A DNA stretch of 64,000 bases from an uncultured Prevotellaceae bacterium (GTDB lineage Bacteria; Bacteroidota; Bacteroidia; Bacteroidales; Bacteroidaceae): positions 62,001 to 126,000 of the forward strand of contig ONLY01000009.1 of the NCBI GenBank assembly GCA_900318775.1, in the 5' to 3' direction. The position numbers and the translations under genes were made by a program. Under the pieces are notes generated by a model. It saw nothing but the letters and a program-made list of their open reading frames with translations. It was not told the origin of the DNA and did no database searches. Each line of letters starts with the position of its first letter. The first letter of the stretch is position 1. Below are positions 45,007-54,531 of this stretch, one piece after another.

Positions 45007-45393
45007 CTATTTGCTGTTGATGAGTTCCATAATTTCCTGCAGGTCTTCTTCCGATACCTCTTCATGCTTGGCAAAATAGGAAAGCATGGACTTGAGCGAG
45101 CCAGCAAAGAAGGTGGACTTCACTTCTTTCATCACACGGTTGGTGTAAGCCTCCCTGCTGATGAGGGGCGTGAACACAAAGGCTTTGCCGCCTCCCTCCT
45201 GCTTGTGCGGACGTATGAAATTCTTGTTGGTCAGTATCTTCAGGAATGTGGCAATGGTGGTGTAGGCGGGTTTGGGCTCAGGATACTCGTCGATGATCTG
45301 ATGCGTGGTCATTCCGCTGGCCTTGTCCCAAAGCACATTCATGATTTCCATCTCCGCTCTGGTCAGTTGTCTTTCTTCATTGTTCTGTTTCAT
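45007..45393 (-). CDS. BlaI/MecI-family repressor
   Basis: 128 residues from ATG at 45393 (MKQNNEERQLTRAEMEIM); a longer frame runs through the operators and promoter and is rejected. Winged-helix N-terminus: LTRAEMEIMNVLWDKASGMTTHQI, PAYTTIATFLKILTNK; then a C-terminal dimerisation region containing the cleavage-prone stretch. It represses its own operon with the M56 gene 45 bases downstream. Two dyads overlap its promoter. Confidence 0.92.
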   Translation of the reverse strand: MKQNNEERQLTRAEMEIMNVLWDKASGMTTHQIIDEYPEPKPAYTTIATFLKILTNKNFIRPHKQEGGGKAFVFTPLISREAYTNRVMKEVKSTFFAGSLKSMLSYFAKHEEVSEEDLQEIMELINSK

Positions 45394-45398
45394 ATTAT

Positions 45399-45445
45399 CT
45401 AAAGCTTTAGTTTTTCTGCGGCAAAGGTAATCTAAAGTTTTAGAT
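45399..45445. promoter_or_regulatory. BlaI-type operators around the promoter of the repressor gene
   Basis: Dyads CTAAAGCTTTAG (45399-45410) and ATCTAAAGTTTTAGAT (45430-45445) flank the minus-strand -7 box TACCTTTG (45422-45429). The layout suggests repressor dimers on both sides of the box; autoregulation is inferred. Confidence 0.75.
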
Positions 45446-45566
45446 ATATACAAGGGGAAATGCAAGAAAAAGCTGTTTTAATGAGAAAATTAACTTTTTT
45501 TGTTAGATATTCGTATACGGTTATTAGATATTAACTCATCAGGCGTGGCAATCTCAGGGAATGTTG

Positions 45567-45574
45567 TACCTTTG
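45567..45574 (+). promoter_or_regulatory. -7 box for gluQ
   Basis: TACCTTTG, 12 bases before the first Met codon of the ATGATGAAG cluster. Confidence 0.6.
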
Positions 45575-45586
45575 TGGCATTATAAC

Positions 45587-46489
45587 ATGATGAAGACTAT
45601 GGAGAAGGGACGATTTGCGCCTTCACCGACTGGGCGTATGCATTTGGGCAATATCTTTTGTGCGCTGCTGTCCTGGCTCTCTGCTAAAGAGAAGGGTGGA
45701 CAATGGCTGTTGCGCATCGAAGACATCGATCCTGGACGCTCGCGGCAGGAATATGCGGACTTGTTGATGGATGACTTGGCATGGCTGGGTTTGGAGTGGG
45801 ATGGAGAACCGGTGTATCAGAGTCAGCGTTCAGATATATATGAAGAGTATTTTGAACGGCTGAAGCAGCAGGGAGTAACTTACCCCTGCTATTGTACCCG
45901 TGCTGATATATTGGCTACACAGGCTCCCCATGAGAGCGACGGAAGGGTGGTCTATAAAGGGACTTGTCGCCATTTGCCTCCACAGCCCGGTAGGGTGGGA
46001 GCCACACGGCTGATGGTGCCTAATCGTGAAATCGCTTTTACGGATGGGCATTATGGAGAGCATACGGTGAATCTGGCTCGTCAAGTCGGTGATTTCATCA
46101 TCCGGCGCAAGGACGGGGCTTGGGCTTATCAGTTGGCAGTGGTTATTGACGATGCCTTGATGGGCGTGACTGAGGTGGTGCGTGGACGTGACCTGCTCCT
46201 CTCTTCGCCTCAGCAGATGTATGTGGCCGACATGCTGGGTGTCTCGTCGCCTCGGTTCTGTCACCTTCCGTTGCTGTGCAATCGTGAAGGGCAGCGCTTG
46301 TCGAAACGTGACCAAAGTCTGGATATGGAGAACCTACGTCATCGTTACACGGCTTCTCAAATCGTTGGCGAACTGGCCTGTCTGGCAGGATTGATTCCCA
46401 CGCCAGATGCTATCAGCGCAAAAGAACTCTTGCCTGTTTTTTCATGGGAGAAAGTGCCCAAGGAGGACATTGTGGTAGGGTGCTGGTAG
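45587..46489 (+). CDS. gluQ: Glutamyl-Q tRNA(Asp) synthetase
   Basis: 300 residues from ATG at 45587; 45590 and 45599 are alternatives, while the longer 45500 frame starts before the promoter. It is a GluRS catalytic core without the anticodon-binding domain: GRFAPSPTGRMHLGN (HIGH-like), LLRIEDIDPGRS, PCYCTRADI, VVRGRDLLLSSPQQ and RLSKRD (KMSKS-like). This paralogue glutamylates queuosine in tRNA(Asp). The length and absence of the C-terminal domain separate it from GltX. Confidence 0.92.
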   Translation: MMKTMEKGRFAPSPTGRMHLGNIFCALLSWLSAKEKGGQWLLRIEDIDPGRSRQEYADLLMDDLAWLGLEWDGEPVYQSQRSDIYEEYFERLKQQGVTYPCYCTRADILATQAPHESDGRVVYKGTCRHLPPQPGRVGATRLMVPNREIAFTDGHYGEHTVNLARQVGDFIIRRKDGAWAYQLAVVIDDALMGVTEVVRGRDLLLSSPQQMYVADMLGVSSPRFCHLPLLCNREGQRLSKRDQSLDMENLRHRYTASQIVGELACLAGLIPTPDAISAKELLPVFSWEKVPKEDIVVGCW

Positions 46490-46564
46490 GAATGACAAGG
46501 TAGCATTATAGTTCCAAGCATTCTTTGGCAGGTTGGGGAGTGAAACTCTCCTCATGGCCAAAAC

Positions 46565-46613
46565 AAAACCATTTGCTCTGGTGCGGTCAAGGCGCACCAG
46601 AGCAAATGGTTTT
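46565..46613. terminator. Strong hairpin between gluQ and htpX
   Basis: Perfect 21-bp stem AAAACCATTTGCTCTGGTGCG with its complement and a 7-base loop, between convergent genes; A-run left, T-run right. Confidence 0.88.
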
Positions 46614-46648
46614 GATGTTGACGTTAGACGCTTCTTATTCAGTGTCCG

Positions 46649-47653
46649 TTAGAATTGTTCCAGAATTCTGATTCGCTCTTCGGTACTAGGGTGGGTGCTG
46701 AAGAGTGATTGCAGCTTGTCAAAGAAACTCTCTGTGAATTTCTTGGGGTGGATGATGTAGAGCTGGGCGATGTCCTCACGGTCCACATGACCGAGTCCTG
46801 GCGCTGCGGCTATTTTGCGTAGCGCAGAAGCCAAGGCGCGAGGATTGCGGGTCAGTTCTGCACTGCCGGCGTCAGCCATGAATTCTCGTTTGCGCGAAAT
46901 GGCAAAGCGGGTGAGCAAAGTGAGAAAGTAGGCGATGGCTGCACAGATGATGGCGACGATAACAATCACGATGATTGCGACGCCACCGTTTCCCTTGTTG
47001 TTTGAGCGGCGCGATGAGCCTAGTCCTCCCCATAAGAACATGCGCAGCACACCTCGTGTGAGCAAGGTGAGCAATGTGGAGAGGATGCCCACAAAGACGA
47101 TGCTGATGATGAGCACCTTTGTGTCGCGGTTGCGGATGTGGGTGAGTTCATGGGCAATAACACCTTCCAACTCGTCGTCGTCGAGATAGTCGATGATGCC
47201 GCGTGTGAGTGTCACTGTGTAGCTCTTTTGGTTGATGCCCGATGCGAAGGCGTTCAGTTGCGGGTCTTCGATAATATTCACTTTGGGCATGGGCATGCCG
47301 CAGCTCATGCAGAGATTCTCCACCATGTTGTAGATGCGCGGATTCTCTTTGCGTTCCAGAGCGTGTGCCCCTGTGGCGTACTGAACCATCTGCGCATTGA
47401 ACAGATAAGCGATGGCGAACCAGATGCCCACAATCGCAATGGCCCAAGGTGCCATCTCAAGCCATAGCCCGTTGACGATATCTGTGTTGAGGTAATGCTG
47501 CTCTTGGTAGTACTGGTCGTATGTGCTTTGGATGCCAAACACACAGCAGAACACCCACAGCATGCCAAGAATGATGCACGGGAACATCAGGAGCAGCATC
47601 ATGCTGTTCCAGTTGTTCCTCGCCATTTGTGTATGTATGCCTACGTACTGCAT
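46649..47653 (-). CDS. htpX: M48 family membrane metalloprotease (HtpX-like)
   Basis: 334 residues. Two N-terminal membrane segments, then the zinc motif GVIAHELTHIRNRD (His168, Glu169, His172), two more membrane segments at about 180-240, and FMADAGSAELTRNP with the third ligand. HtpX degrades misfolded membrane proteins. The ATG at 47653 overlaps the lemA stop as TAATG, favouring this start over Met10. The LemA-HtpX pair is common in bacteria. Confidence 0.92.
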   Translation of the reverse strand: MQYVGIHTQMARNNWNSMMLLLMFPCIILGMLWVFCCVFGIQSTYDQYYQEQHYLNTDIVNGLWLEMAPWAIAIVGIWFAIAYLFNAQMVQYATGAHALERKENPRIYNMVENLCMSCGMPMPKVNIIEDPQLNAFASGINQKSYTVTLTRGIIDYLDDDELEGVIAHELTHIRNRDTKVLIISIVFVGILSTLLTLLTRGVLRMFLWGGLGSSRRSNNKGNGGVAIIVIVIVAIICAAIAYFLTLLTRFAISRKREFMADAGSAELTRNPRALASALRKIAAAPGLGHVDREDIAQLYIIHPKKFTESFFDKLQSLFSTHPSTEERIRILEQF

Positions 47654-48216
47654 TAGAACTGAATCTCAGGTGCTTTCTCCACAGCTGCGCGCTGCGATGC
47701 CTCAATCTCGTACATGGCCTCTTTGTGGAATCCGAACATTCCTGCAAGAAGATTTGCGGGGAATGTCTGGACGGCATTGTTCAGCTCGCGAGTGGCAGAG
47801 TTGAAGTAGCGGCGAACAGCGGCCAGCTTGTTTTCGATGTCGGAGAGTTCACCCTGCAGCTGGAGGAAGTTCTGGTTGGCCTTCAGGTCTGGATAAGCCT
47901 CGACTTGTACCTTCAATCCTGCTAATGCGGATGTGAGCATGTTGTCTGCCTGAATCTTGTCGTCAATGCTTGTGGCACTCATGGATGCAGAGCGTGCGGC
48001 TGTGATAGCTTCTAAGAGCTCTTTCTCGTGTGCAGCATAGCCTTTTACGGTAGCTACGAGTTGAGGTACGAGGTCATAACGCTGCTTCAGTTGAACATCA
48101 ATGTCGGCAAAAGCGTTCTCGCGATTGTTGCGGAGTTTCACAAGGTTGTTGTAGATGCTGATGACGAAAATAACAATTACGGCAATCACCGCAATGATGA
48201 TGAAAGTTGTACTCAT
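47653..48216 (-). CDS. lemA: LemA family protein
   Basis: 187 residues: a single N-terminal membrane helix (IIIAVIAVIVIFVISIYNNLV), then the LemA helical domain with NRENAFADIDVQLKQRYDLVPQLVATVKGYAAHE, a strong family signature. The function is unresolved; the pairing with HtpX suggests a role in membrane protein quality control. Coupled to htpX through TAATG. Confidence 0.94.
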   Translation of the reverse strand: MSTTFIIIAVIAVIVIFVISIYNNLVKLRNNRENAFADIDVQLKQRYDLVPQLVATVKGYAAHEKELLEAITAARSASMSATSIDDKIQADNMLTSALAGLKVQVEAYPDLKANQNFLQLQGELSDIENKLAAVRRYFNSATRELNNAVQTFPANLLAGMFGFHKEAMYEIEASQRAAVEKAPEIQF

Positions 48217-48270
48217 AGTTGTATGATAGTTTTAAATGGTTTATTGTCTTTTCCTATTATAAATGTGTTG

Positions 48271-48278
48271 CAAAGATA
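48271..48278 (-). promoter_or_regulatory. -7 box for lemA-htpX
   Basis: TATCTTTG on the minus strand, 54 bases upstream of the lemA ATG. Confidence 0.6.
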
Positions 48279-48342
48279 GCACATAAGCATTGTTTCTCGT
48301 TAATTCATTTCATTTTTTAGCGTTTTTTAAGGAGAAAAGTAC

Positions 48343-48350
48343 TACCTTTG
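48343..48350 (+). promoter_or_regulatory. -7 box for alaS
   Basis: TACCTTTG, 52 bases before the ATG. The leader that follows is a run of AATAGT-like repeats (48357-48392). Confidence 0.65.
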
Positions 48351-48402
48351 CACCCTAAATAGTGAATAGCAAATAGTAAATTGTCAAATAGTTAATAATA
48401 CA

Positions 48403-51018
48403 ATGACAGCAAAAGAGATACGCGAGTCTTTCAAGAAGTTCTTTGAAAGCAAGGAGCACCTGATTGTGCCATCGGCTCCGATGGTAGTGAAAGATGACCC
48501 TACGTTGATGTTCACCAACGCGGGCATGAATCAGTTTAAGGATATTATTCTGGGCAATGCTGTGCCCAAGAGCCGTCGTCAGGCGGATTCGCAGAAGTGT
48601 CTGCGTGTGAGCGGTAAGCACAACGACCTCGAAGAGGTGGGACACGACACTTATCATCACACCATGTTTGAGATGTTGGGCAACTGGTCATTTGGCGACT
48701 ACTTCAAGAAGGAGGCCATCTCATGGGCATGGGAGTATATCGTTGATGTGCTGAAGATTGACCCTAAAGACCTCTATGCCACTGTGTTCGAGGGCAGCCC
48801 CGAAGAGGGTTTGTCTCGCGACGATGAGGCTGCTGGCATCTGGGAGCAGTTCCTGCCCAAGGACCACATCATCAATGGCAACAAGCACGACAACTTCTGG
48901 GAGATGGGCGACACAGGTCCATGTGGCCCTTGCTCAGAGATTCATGTCGATTCTCGTTCAGAGGAAGAGAAGGCTAAGGTGCCTGGCCGCGAACTTGTCA
49001 ACAAAGACCATCCTCAGGTCATTGAGATATGGAACCTTGTGTTCATGCAGTACAACCGTAAGGCTGACGGCTCGCTCGAAGGCCTGCCTGCTAAGGTCAT
49101 CGATACGGGCATGGGTTTCGAACGTCTGGTTCGTACCCTTCAGGGCAAGACTTCCAACTACGACACCGATGTGTTCCAACCGCTCATCAAGGTGCTGGGC
49201 GACATGTCAGGCTGCAAGTATGGTGACGACGAGAAGAAGGACATCGCTATGCGTGTGGTTGTTGACCACCTGCGTGCCATTGCTTTCGCCATTGCCGATG
49301 GTCAGTTGCCATCCAATGCTAAGGCAGGCTATGTAATTCGTCGTATCTTGCGCCGTGCTGTTCGTTACGGCTACACCTTCCTTGGCCAGAAGGAAGCCTT
49401 CATCTACAAGCTTGTGCCAACACTCGTCGAGGAAATGGGCGACGCCTTCCCCGAAATTGCTGCGCAGCAGAAGCTCGTCATGAAGGTGATGCAGGAAGAG
49501 GAAAGCTCATTCCTCCGTACGCTCGAGAATGGTATCAAGCTCTTGCAGGGTGTGATTGACGAGACCAAGGCTGTAGGCAAGACAGAGATTGCTGGCGACA
49601 AGGCCTTCACCCTCTTCGACACCTTCGGATTCCCGCTTGACCTCACCGAGCTGATTTGCCGTGAACAGGGCTTCACCGTCGATGAGAAAGGTTTTGATGC
49701 TTGTATGCAGGAACAGAAGAATCGTGCCCGCAATGCTGCAGAAGTAAAGTTGGGCGACTGGGTTGTGCTGAATGATGCAGAGAGCGAGTTTGTCGGTTAC
49801 GACTACACCGAGCATCCGGCACATATTGTTAAATACCGCGAAGTGCAGCAGAAGAAGCGCACGGCTTATGAAGTCATTCTCGACAAGACTCCATTCTATG
49901 GCGAGATGGGTGGCGAGGTTGGCGACACAGGTGTGCTTGTCAGCGAAAACGAAGAGATTCAGGTGCTCGACACCAAAAAGGAGAATGGACTCTCTATCCA
50001 CATCGTTGATAAACTGCCTGAACAGCCTGAAGCTGAGTTCATGGCTTGCGTGGACGTGGAGCGCCGTCGCGCCATTGAGGCTAATCACACTTGTACCCAC
50101 TTGCTTGATGAGGCGCTCCGTGAGGTGCTGGGCGACCATGTGGAACAGAAGGGCTCGCTCGTTACAGCTGATGGACTCCGTTTCGACTTCTCTCACTTCG
50201 AGAAGGTTACTCCTGAACAGCTTCGTGAAGTGGAGCACATCGTCAACGCCAAGATTCGTGAGGACATTCCGCTGAAGGAATACCGCGACTATCCTATTGA
50301 GGAAGCCAAGAAGCTTGGCGCTATCGCTCTCTTTGGCGAGAAGTATGGCGACAAGGTACGTGTTGTTCAGTTTGGCAGCAGCGTTGAGTTCTGTGGTGGT
50401 TGTCACGCGCAGAGCACAGGTCGCCTTGGCATGGTGCGCATCATCTCCGAAAGCTCTATTGCCGCAGGTGTGCGCCGTATTGAGGCCGTTACCGGTAAGG
50501 CCGTGGAAGAGATGCTTGACCAAATGCAGGACTTCATGGCAGACCTCAAGGGTTTGCTCAACAACGCTCCCGACCTCATGGCCACGGTTCAGCGTGCTAT
50601 TGCTGAGAACAAAGAGTTGCAGGCACAGGTGGACGAGTTCAAGGCACAGAGGGCTCAGCAGTTCAAGCAGATTCTTATTGAGAAAGCGCGCGAGGTGAAT
50701 GGCGTGAAAGTCATTTCGGGTGTGCTGCCTATGGAAGCACAGCACGTGAAGGACATCGCCTTCCAGCTCCGTGGTCAGTTCCCAGAGCGTCTGCTCGTAG
50801 TGATTGGTAGTCAGGCGGCAGGCAAGCCTACACTCACCGTCTCTATCTCCGATGACCTTGTAGCTGAGGGCAAGAATGCTGGTCAGTATGTTCGCGAGGC
50901 TGGCAAACTTATCCAAGGCGGTGGCGGCGGTCAGCCTCACTTCGCTACGGCAGGTGGCAAGAACCCTGAAGGCTTGAAAGCAGCAGTCGATAAGATTATA
51001 GAGTTGGCAGGATTGTAA
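48403..51018 (+). CDS. alaS: Alanyl-tRNA synthetase
   Basis: 871 residues, close to the usual 875. Order: class II catalytic core ([43 protein letters not shown]), tRNA-recognition region, editing domain with [17 protein letters not shown] (HxxxH) and [10 protein letters not shown] (metal site), and a C-terminal coiled coil and C-Ala domain ([17 protein letters not shown]). It charges tRNA(Ala) and clears mischarged Ser/Gly. Intact and single. Confidence 0.98.
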   Translation: MTAKEIRESFKKFFESKEHLIVPSAPMVVKDDPTLMFTNAGMNQFKDIILGNAVPKSRRQADSQKCLRVSGKHNDLEEVGHDTYHHTMFEMLGNWSFGDYFKKEAISWAWEYIVDVLKIDPKDLYATVFEGSPEEGLSRDDEAAGIWEQFLPKDHIINGNKHDNFWEMGDTGPCGPCSEIHVDSRSEEEKAKVPGRELVNKDHPQVIEIWNLVFMQYNRKADGSLEGLPAKVIDTGMGFERLVRTLQGKTSNYDTDVFQPLIKVLGDMSGCKYGDDEKKDIAMRVVVDHLRAIAFAIADGQLPSNAKAGYVIRRILRRAVRYGYTFLGQKEAFIYKLVPTLVEEMGDAFPEIAAQQKLVMKVMQEEESSFLRTLENGIKLLQGVIDETKAVGKTEIAGDKAFTLFDTFGFPLDLTELICREQGFTVDEKGFDACMQEQKNRARNAAEVKLGDWVVLNDAESEFVGYDYTEHPAHIVKYREVQQKKRTAYEVILDKTPFYGEMGGEVGDTGVLVSENEEIQVLDTKKENGLSIHIVDKLPEQPEAEFMACVDVERRRAIEANHTCTHLLDEALREVLGDHVEQKGSLVTADGLRFDFSHFEKVTPEQLREVEHIVNAKIREDIPLKEYRDYPIEEAKKLGAIALFGEKYGDKVRVVQFGSSVEFCGGCHAQSTGRLGMVRIISESSIAAGVRRIEAVTGKAVEEMLDQMQDFMADLKGLLNNAPDLMATVQRAIAENKELQAQVDEFKAQRAQQFKQILIEKAREVNGVKVISGVLPMEAQHVKDIAFQLRGQFPERLLVVIGSQAAGKPTLTVSISDDLVAEGKNAGQYVREAGKLIQGGGGGQPHFATAGGKNPEGLKAAVDKIIELAGL

Positions 51019-51044
51019 GACATTCATTTTGCAATATAGATGTG

Positions 51045-51086
51045 AAAGGGCGACTTCCGTATGGATGTCGCCCTTTTCCTTTTTTA
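51045..51086 (+). terminator. Terminator after alaS
   Basis: AAAGGGCGAC / GTCGCCCTTT stem with a 12-base loop and T-rich tail. Confidence 0.88.
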
Positions 51087-51182
51087 CGCAAGCTGTGCCT
51101 CTGTCTTGTCACCCTCCTTCGTCTGCAGCCGCTCACTTCATTGTAGGCGCTTGCAAGTGGGATGGCGGCCTCCCAGCTAATA

Positions 51183-51218
51183 TTCATAACTTGCGAACAA
51201 TTATTCATAAGTTATGAA
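51183..51218. repeat. TTCATAAGTTATGAA palindrome pair, second locus
   Basis: TTCATAACTTGCGAA (51183-51197) and TTCATAAGTTATGAA (51204-51218), matching the pair near 36.9 kb, including the GCGAA/TTCGC variant. Lies in the convergent gap after alaS. Confidence 0.8.
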
Positions 51219-51293
51219 TAACGAGGAAGGGGCAGCCTGTTGTGGCCGCCCCTCCTGCTTATGAGATCTGTTCTGAAAAGGTCTGGGATAGTG

Positions 51294-51935
51294 TTACTTT
51301 CCGAACGTGAGGGCAAGGTAGAGAATCTTCACCTTGTCGAGCACGTCTGATACTGACTTTACCTGAGCTGCGTAGTTGTCAGCCTGTGGTGCAGCAGCCT
51401 TGACGAAGTCGAGCATGTCGCTTGGAGTCAGGGCGAGCTGGAGACGGCCACCGTCGAGTTTGCCGTTGAACTTGAAGGTCTTGCCAGTCTCGGTGAGTGT
51501 GACAGCGATAGTTGCGCCTTCAAGAGCGTAGGTGCCTTCAAATTCCTTTGAAGCCACTACAACCTTAGCGGTCTGACCGTTTTCCTTGCTGTTGTTGAAA
51601 GTGAACTTCAGCATGCCTGGCTTGAAGCCTGCCTTGGTGAGGCCTTCCTTGATGACTGGCTCTACCTTCTCGGCAGCAGCGTTGCCAGCAGCCTTTGCGG
51701 CAGCATTGCCTGGACCGAATGCGATGCCTGGCTCGCGATAAGACCAAGTGCCCTTCACTGCGTCATCAGTAAGTTCTTCTTCGCCAATCAGGTTGGCATC
51801 AGAATTAAGGCTCTTTGCGGTTGCGGCAGCAGCCTTTGCCTTCTTGGCAAGGTTGCCGAGCTGTGCGTGCATCATAGTTGGCATGGCGAAGATGGCCATA
51901 GCGATGAGTGCTGTTCTGATCATTTCCTTTTTCAT
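51294..51935 (-). CDS. DUF4923 family exported protein
   Basis: 213 residues from ATG at 51935; the 51941 start would be GTG. SpI signal (ALIAMAIFAMPTMMHAQ), then an Ala/Lys-rich segment and the DUF4923-like core (VKGTWSYREPGIAFGPGNAAAK, LKFTFNNSKENGQTAK, LQLALTPSDMLDFVKAAA). The family is common in Prevotella and of unknown function; the strand pattern suggests a lipocalin-like beta barrel. It is monocistronic with its own promoter. Confidence 0.85.
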   Translation of the reverse strand: MKKEMIRTALIAMAIFAMPTMMHAQLGNLAKKAKAAAATAKSLNSDANLIGEEELTDDAVKGTWSYREPGIAFGPGNAAAKAAGNAAAEKVEPVIKEGLTKAGFKPGMLKFTFNNSKENGQTAKVVVASKEFEGTYALEGATIAVTLTETGKTFKFNGKLDGGRLQLALTPSDMLDFVKAAAPQADNYAAQVKSVSDVLDKVKILYLALTFGK

Positions 51936-51989
51936 AATCACGGTTGTTTTTTAGTTGTTAATAAAAAAAGTACAGTACAATAGTGGGGG

Positions 51990-52020
51990 CAAAGGTAAAC
52001 GTTTTGTGCTATTTGTACAA
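51990..52020 (-). promoter_or_regulatory. Promoter of the DUF4923 gene
   Basis: On the minus strand TTG (52018-52020), 20 bases, TACCTTTG (51990-51997), 54 bases before the ATG. Confidence 0.7.
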
Positions 52021-52081
52021 CATTTTGTGTGATTATGTTGCAAACAAGTGCAGAAAAGAATGATTTATTGTACAGAATGGC

Positions 52082-53578
52082 TTATTTTGAAGACAAGGTT
52101 TGTTCTTTAGGCCAGTTGACGAGGAAGACGCGTTGTGTGGCTCGGGTGATGGCTGTGTAGAGCCATCGGAAGTAGTCGGGCGTGAGAAGTTCGGGAGTCA
52201 TGTAGCCTTGGTCGATGAACACGTTGGTCCATTGGCCGCCTTGGGCTTTGTGGCAAGTGACTGCATAGGCGTATTTCACTTGCAGGGCGTTGTAGTAGGG
52301 GTCTCGCCGCAGGGCCTTGAGCTTGTCTTGCTTGGAGCGCAGGGTGGGGTCGCCTGCATAGTCTTCCATGATATTATTATATAATGTGTTCTGCTGTTCG
52401 CGGGTGAGGGCAGGTGCCTCTGCCTGAAGGGTGTCGCTCAGCAGGGTGATGTCCATGCTGAAGTGGTCGAAGTCGGGAAACTCGAGGGTGGCGTCAACAA
52501 AGGTGAAGCCGTAGAAGTTGCGCTCGTTGTGAACGCGGCGCACAATGGCTGTGTCGCCGTTGGCGATGAAGTCGAAGGGCACGGTTTCTGCTTCTTCTGC
52601 AGACTTGCCTTCTTGTTTGGCGTTGGCCACAAGTTCGAGGGCCAGCTTCTCCGTCCAATAGTAGTTATTTTTGGCCACCATGAGCATGTCACCGCTTTCG
52701 AGCGCCTCTTCGCGCCAGAGGATTTGGGCGCGGATGCCGTTGTTGTAGATGTTGGCGCGCTTGTTGCTGCGGGTGACGACAATGGTTTCGTCTTCACCAT
52801 CGCGCTGGTAGCACTCTTCAAGGGCTTCAATAAGCTCATTTCCAGGGATGTTTCGGATGTCGGGGAAGCCGCTGAACCGAATCTTGGGGAAGTCAAAGAG
52901 TTCTTCATCCTCGAGCAGTTGGCGCAGGTGGGTCGCATTCCAGAGGATGCCCGACGAGTCGGTCTGTCGCACCACTTCTGTAAGGGTGTGGCTGATGATC
53001 TGAAGTCCATAGCCGCCCATGTAGTTGTCGTTGAGAGCTGGACTCTCGTCATCGCCCACCGGGGGAAGCTGGGCAGTGTCGCCCATGAGGATGAGCCTGC
53101 ACCCCTTGCCTCCATAGACGAAGTGGACGAGGTCGTCGAGCAGTCGTCCCGTGCCGTAGAGACTGCCAGAGAGGTATTCGTCATTGGCAATCATGGAGGC
53201 CTCGTCGCAGATGAAGAGGAGGTTCTGCCGCATGTTGTAGTTCAGCGTGAAGATGCTGTCCTTGTCAATGGACTTCTGGCGGTAAATGCGCTTATGGATG
53301 GTGAAGGCAGGGTGCTCGGAATAGAAGGAAAAGACTTTGGCGGCTCGTCCAGTAGGCGCCATCAGGACACATTCGCGCTCGAGCTGTTCCAAGGTCTTCA
53401 CCAGGGCGCTGACAAGCGACGTCTTGCCAGTGCCGGCAAAGCCGCGGAGAATGTACACAGAGTCGGCTTCGGGAGAGAGAATGAACTCGCTGAGCGAATC
53501 AATGACTTTTTCCTGGTCGGGCGTCGGAATATGCTCAAAATGATGGCAAATGAGTTCTTTGAGATAGTCTTTTATCAT
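52082..53578 (-). CDS. RecD/Pif1-like ATP-dependent DNA helicase
   Basis: 498 residues, superfamily 1B. Walker A LRGFAGTGKTSLVSAL, LMAPTGRAAKV (motif Ia), LFICDEASMIANDEY (II), LILMGDTAQLPPVGDDE (III), and the C-terminal UvrD_C_2 segment AVTCHKAQGGQWTNV with WLYTAITRATQRVFLV (VI). Unlike RecD it is short and lies alone, so it is the free-standing RecD-like class; a role in repair or replication is inferred from family. Confidence 0.9.
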   Translation of the reverse strand: MIKDYLKELICHHFEHIPTPDQEKVIDSLSEFILSPEADSVYILRGFAGTGKTSLVSALVKTLEQLERECVLMAPTGRAAKVFSFYSEHPAFTIHKRIYRQKSIDKDSIFTLNYNMRQNLLFICDEASMIANDEYLSGSLYGTGRLLDDLVHFVYGGKGCRLILMGDTAQLPPVGDDESPALNDNYMGGYGLQIISHTLTEVVRQTDSSGILWNATHLRQLLEDEELFDFPKIRFSGFPDIRNIPGNELIEALEECYQRDGEDETIVVTRSNKRANIYNNGIRAQILWREEALESGDMLMVAKNNYYWTEKLALELVANAKQEGKSAEEAETVPFDFIANGDTAIVRRVHNERNFYGFTFVDATLEFPDFDHFSMDITLLSDTLQAEAPALTREQQNTLYNNIMEDYAGDPTLRSKQDKLKALRRDPYYNALQVKYAYAVTCHKAQGGQWTNVFIDQGYMTPELLTPDYFRWLYTAITRATQRVFLVNWPKEQTLSSK

Positions 53579-53629
53579 CTTTTTTCAAAAAAAAAGTGTA
53601 AGTTGTGGGCGCAATTGATTTTTTATGCT

Positions 53630-53637
53630 TATTTTTG
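53630..53637 (+). promoter_or_regulatory. Possible -7 box for the 53744 gene
   Basis: TATTTTTG, a TAnnTTTG match about 107 bases before the ATG; no convincing -33. Confidence 0.4.
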
Positions 53638-53743
53638 CCACGAATATAGCGATTCTTCGCGAACTGGACTGCAGGGGAGGCGGAAAACTTGCTTGCAGGG
53701 CAGCGAAAAGGTGTGTAAACAATAAAAAAATAGCAAACATATC

Positions 53744-54493
53744 ATGAAAAAAAGTATTGTAAACTGCATCCTTGTACTTTGTACTTTGGGTCTTGCTGTA
53801 GCATGCTTCTTCAGCATCTACAATGACATTGCCTTTGATGATGAGAAGGCTGCTCGTGAGAAATTGGTGATTGACCGTCTGATGGACATCCGCAATGCGG
53901 AGGAACAGTTCAAGATGACTTTCGGTGAATACTGCGGCACGATGGACTCATTGATTGACTTCGTGAAGAACGGCAAGACCGTCGATAAGATTATCAAGGA
54001 AGGTGAGCTGACCGACGACCAGTTGGAAGCAGGCATGACAGAGCGTGAGGCTGTGGCTCAGGGCATCATCAAGCGCGATACCGTGTGGATTACAGCTGCT
54101 GCAAAGCTGGGCATCGCAAATCCAGACTCTATGAAGTATGTGCCTGTAGGTCGCAAGGCTGATGGCTCATTCACTGTGGTGCGCTCAACCTTCGATCCAT
54201 CTGTGTATGATACAATCTACCAGGGCATCATCGAGCTGCGTAAAAAGGCTGCCTTCAACATGAAGTCGAACGAATTCGACATGTTGGTGGAGTTCCGTGC
54301 ACGTCTGGATGACTACATGGACGGCATGAGCGAAAAGAAAATCAAGAACTTGAAGTCTGACCTGAAGAAGCGCCACAAGAACCGTGCTGAATTGATGCTG
54401 GACAACGAGGACCACACAGAAGGCGGATGGTATGGCCTTCGCATTGGTGACCTTGACGACGCCAACAACAAGATGGCTGGTAACTGGGAGTAA
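53744..54493 (+). CDS. Conserved membrane-anchored protein of unknown function
   Basis: 249 residues: an N-terminal hydrophobic helix (IVNCILVLCTLGLAVACFFS, probably a signal anchor), then a charged, mostly helical domain (DRLMDIRNAEEQFKMTFGEY, LIDFVKNGKTVDKIIKEGEL) and a C-terminal stretch ending WYGLRIGDLDDANNKMAGNW. I recognise it only as a conserved Bacteroidales protein. It lies 38 bases upstream of the DUF3822 gene, a likely operon partner. Confidence 0.8.
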   Translation: MKKSIVNCILVLCTLGLAVACFFSIYNDIAFDDEKAAREKLVIDRLMDIRNAEEQFKMTFGEYCGTMDSLIDFVKNGKTVDKIIKEGELTDDQLEAGMTEREAVAQGIIKRDTVWITAAAKLGIANPDSMKYVPVGRKADGSFTVVRSTFDPSVYDTIYQGIIELRKKAAFNMKSNEFDMLVEFRARLDDYMDGMSEKKIKNLKSDLKKRHKNRAELMLDNEDHTEGGWYGLRIGDLDDANNKMAGNWE

Positions 54494-54499
54494 AATATA

Positions 54500-54530
54500 G
54501 TTGACAGTTGATAATTGACAGTTGACAATT
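54500..54530 (+). repeat. TTGACAGTTGA / TTGACAATTGA repeat
   Basis: Tandem units GTTGACA, GTTGATAATTGACA and GTTGACAATT directly before the DUF3822 start. Related in sequence to the repeats inside genes at 22336 and 60199 (reverse sense). Confidence 0.75.
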
Positions 54531-54531
54531 G

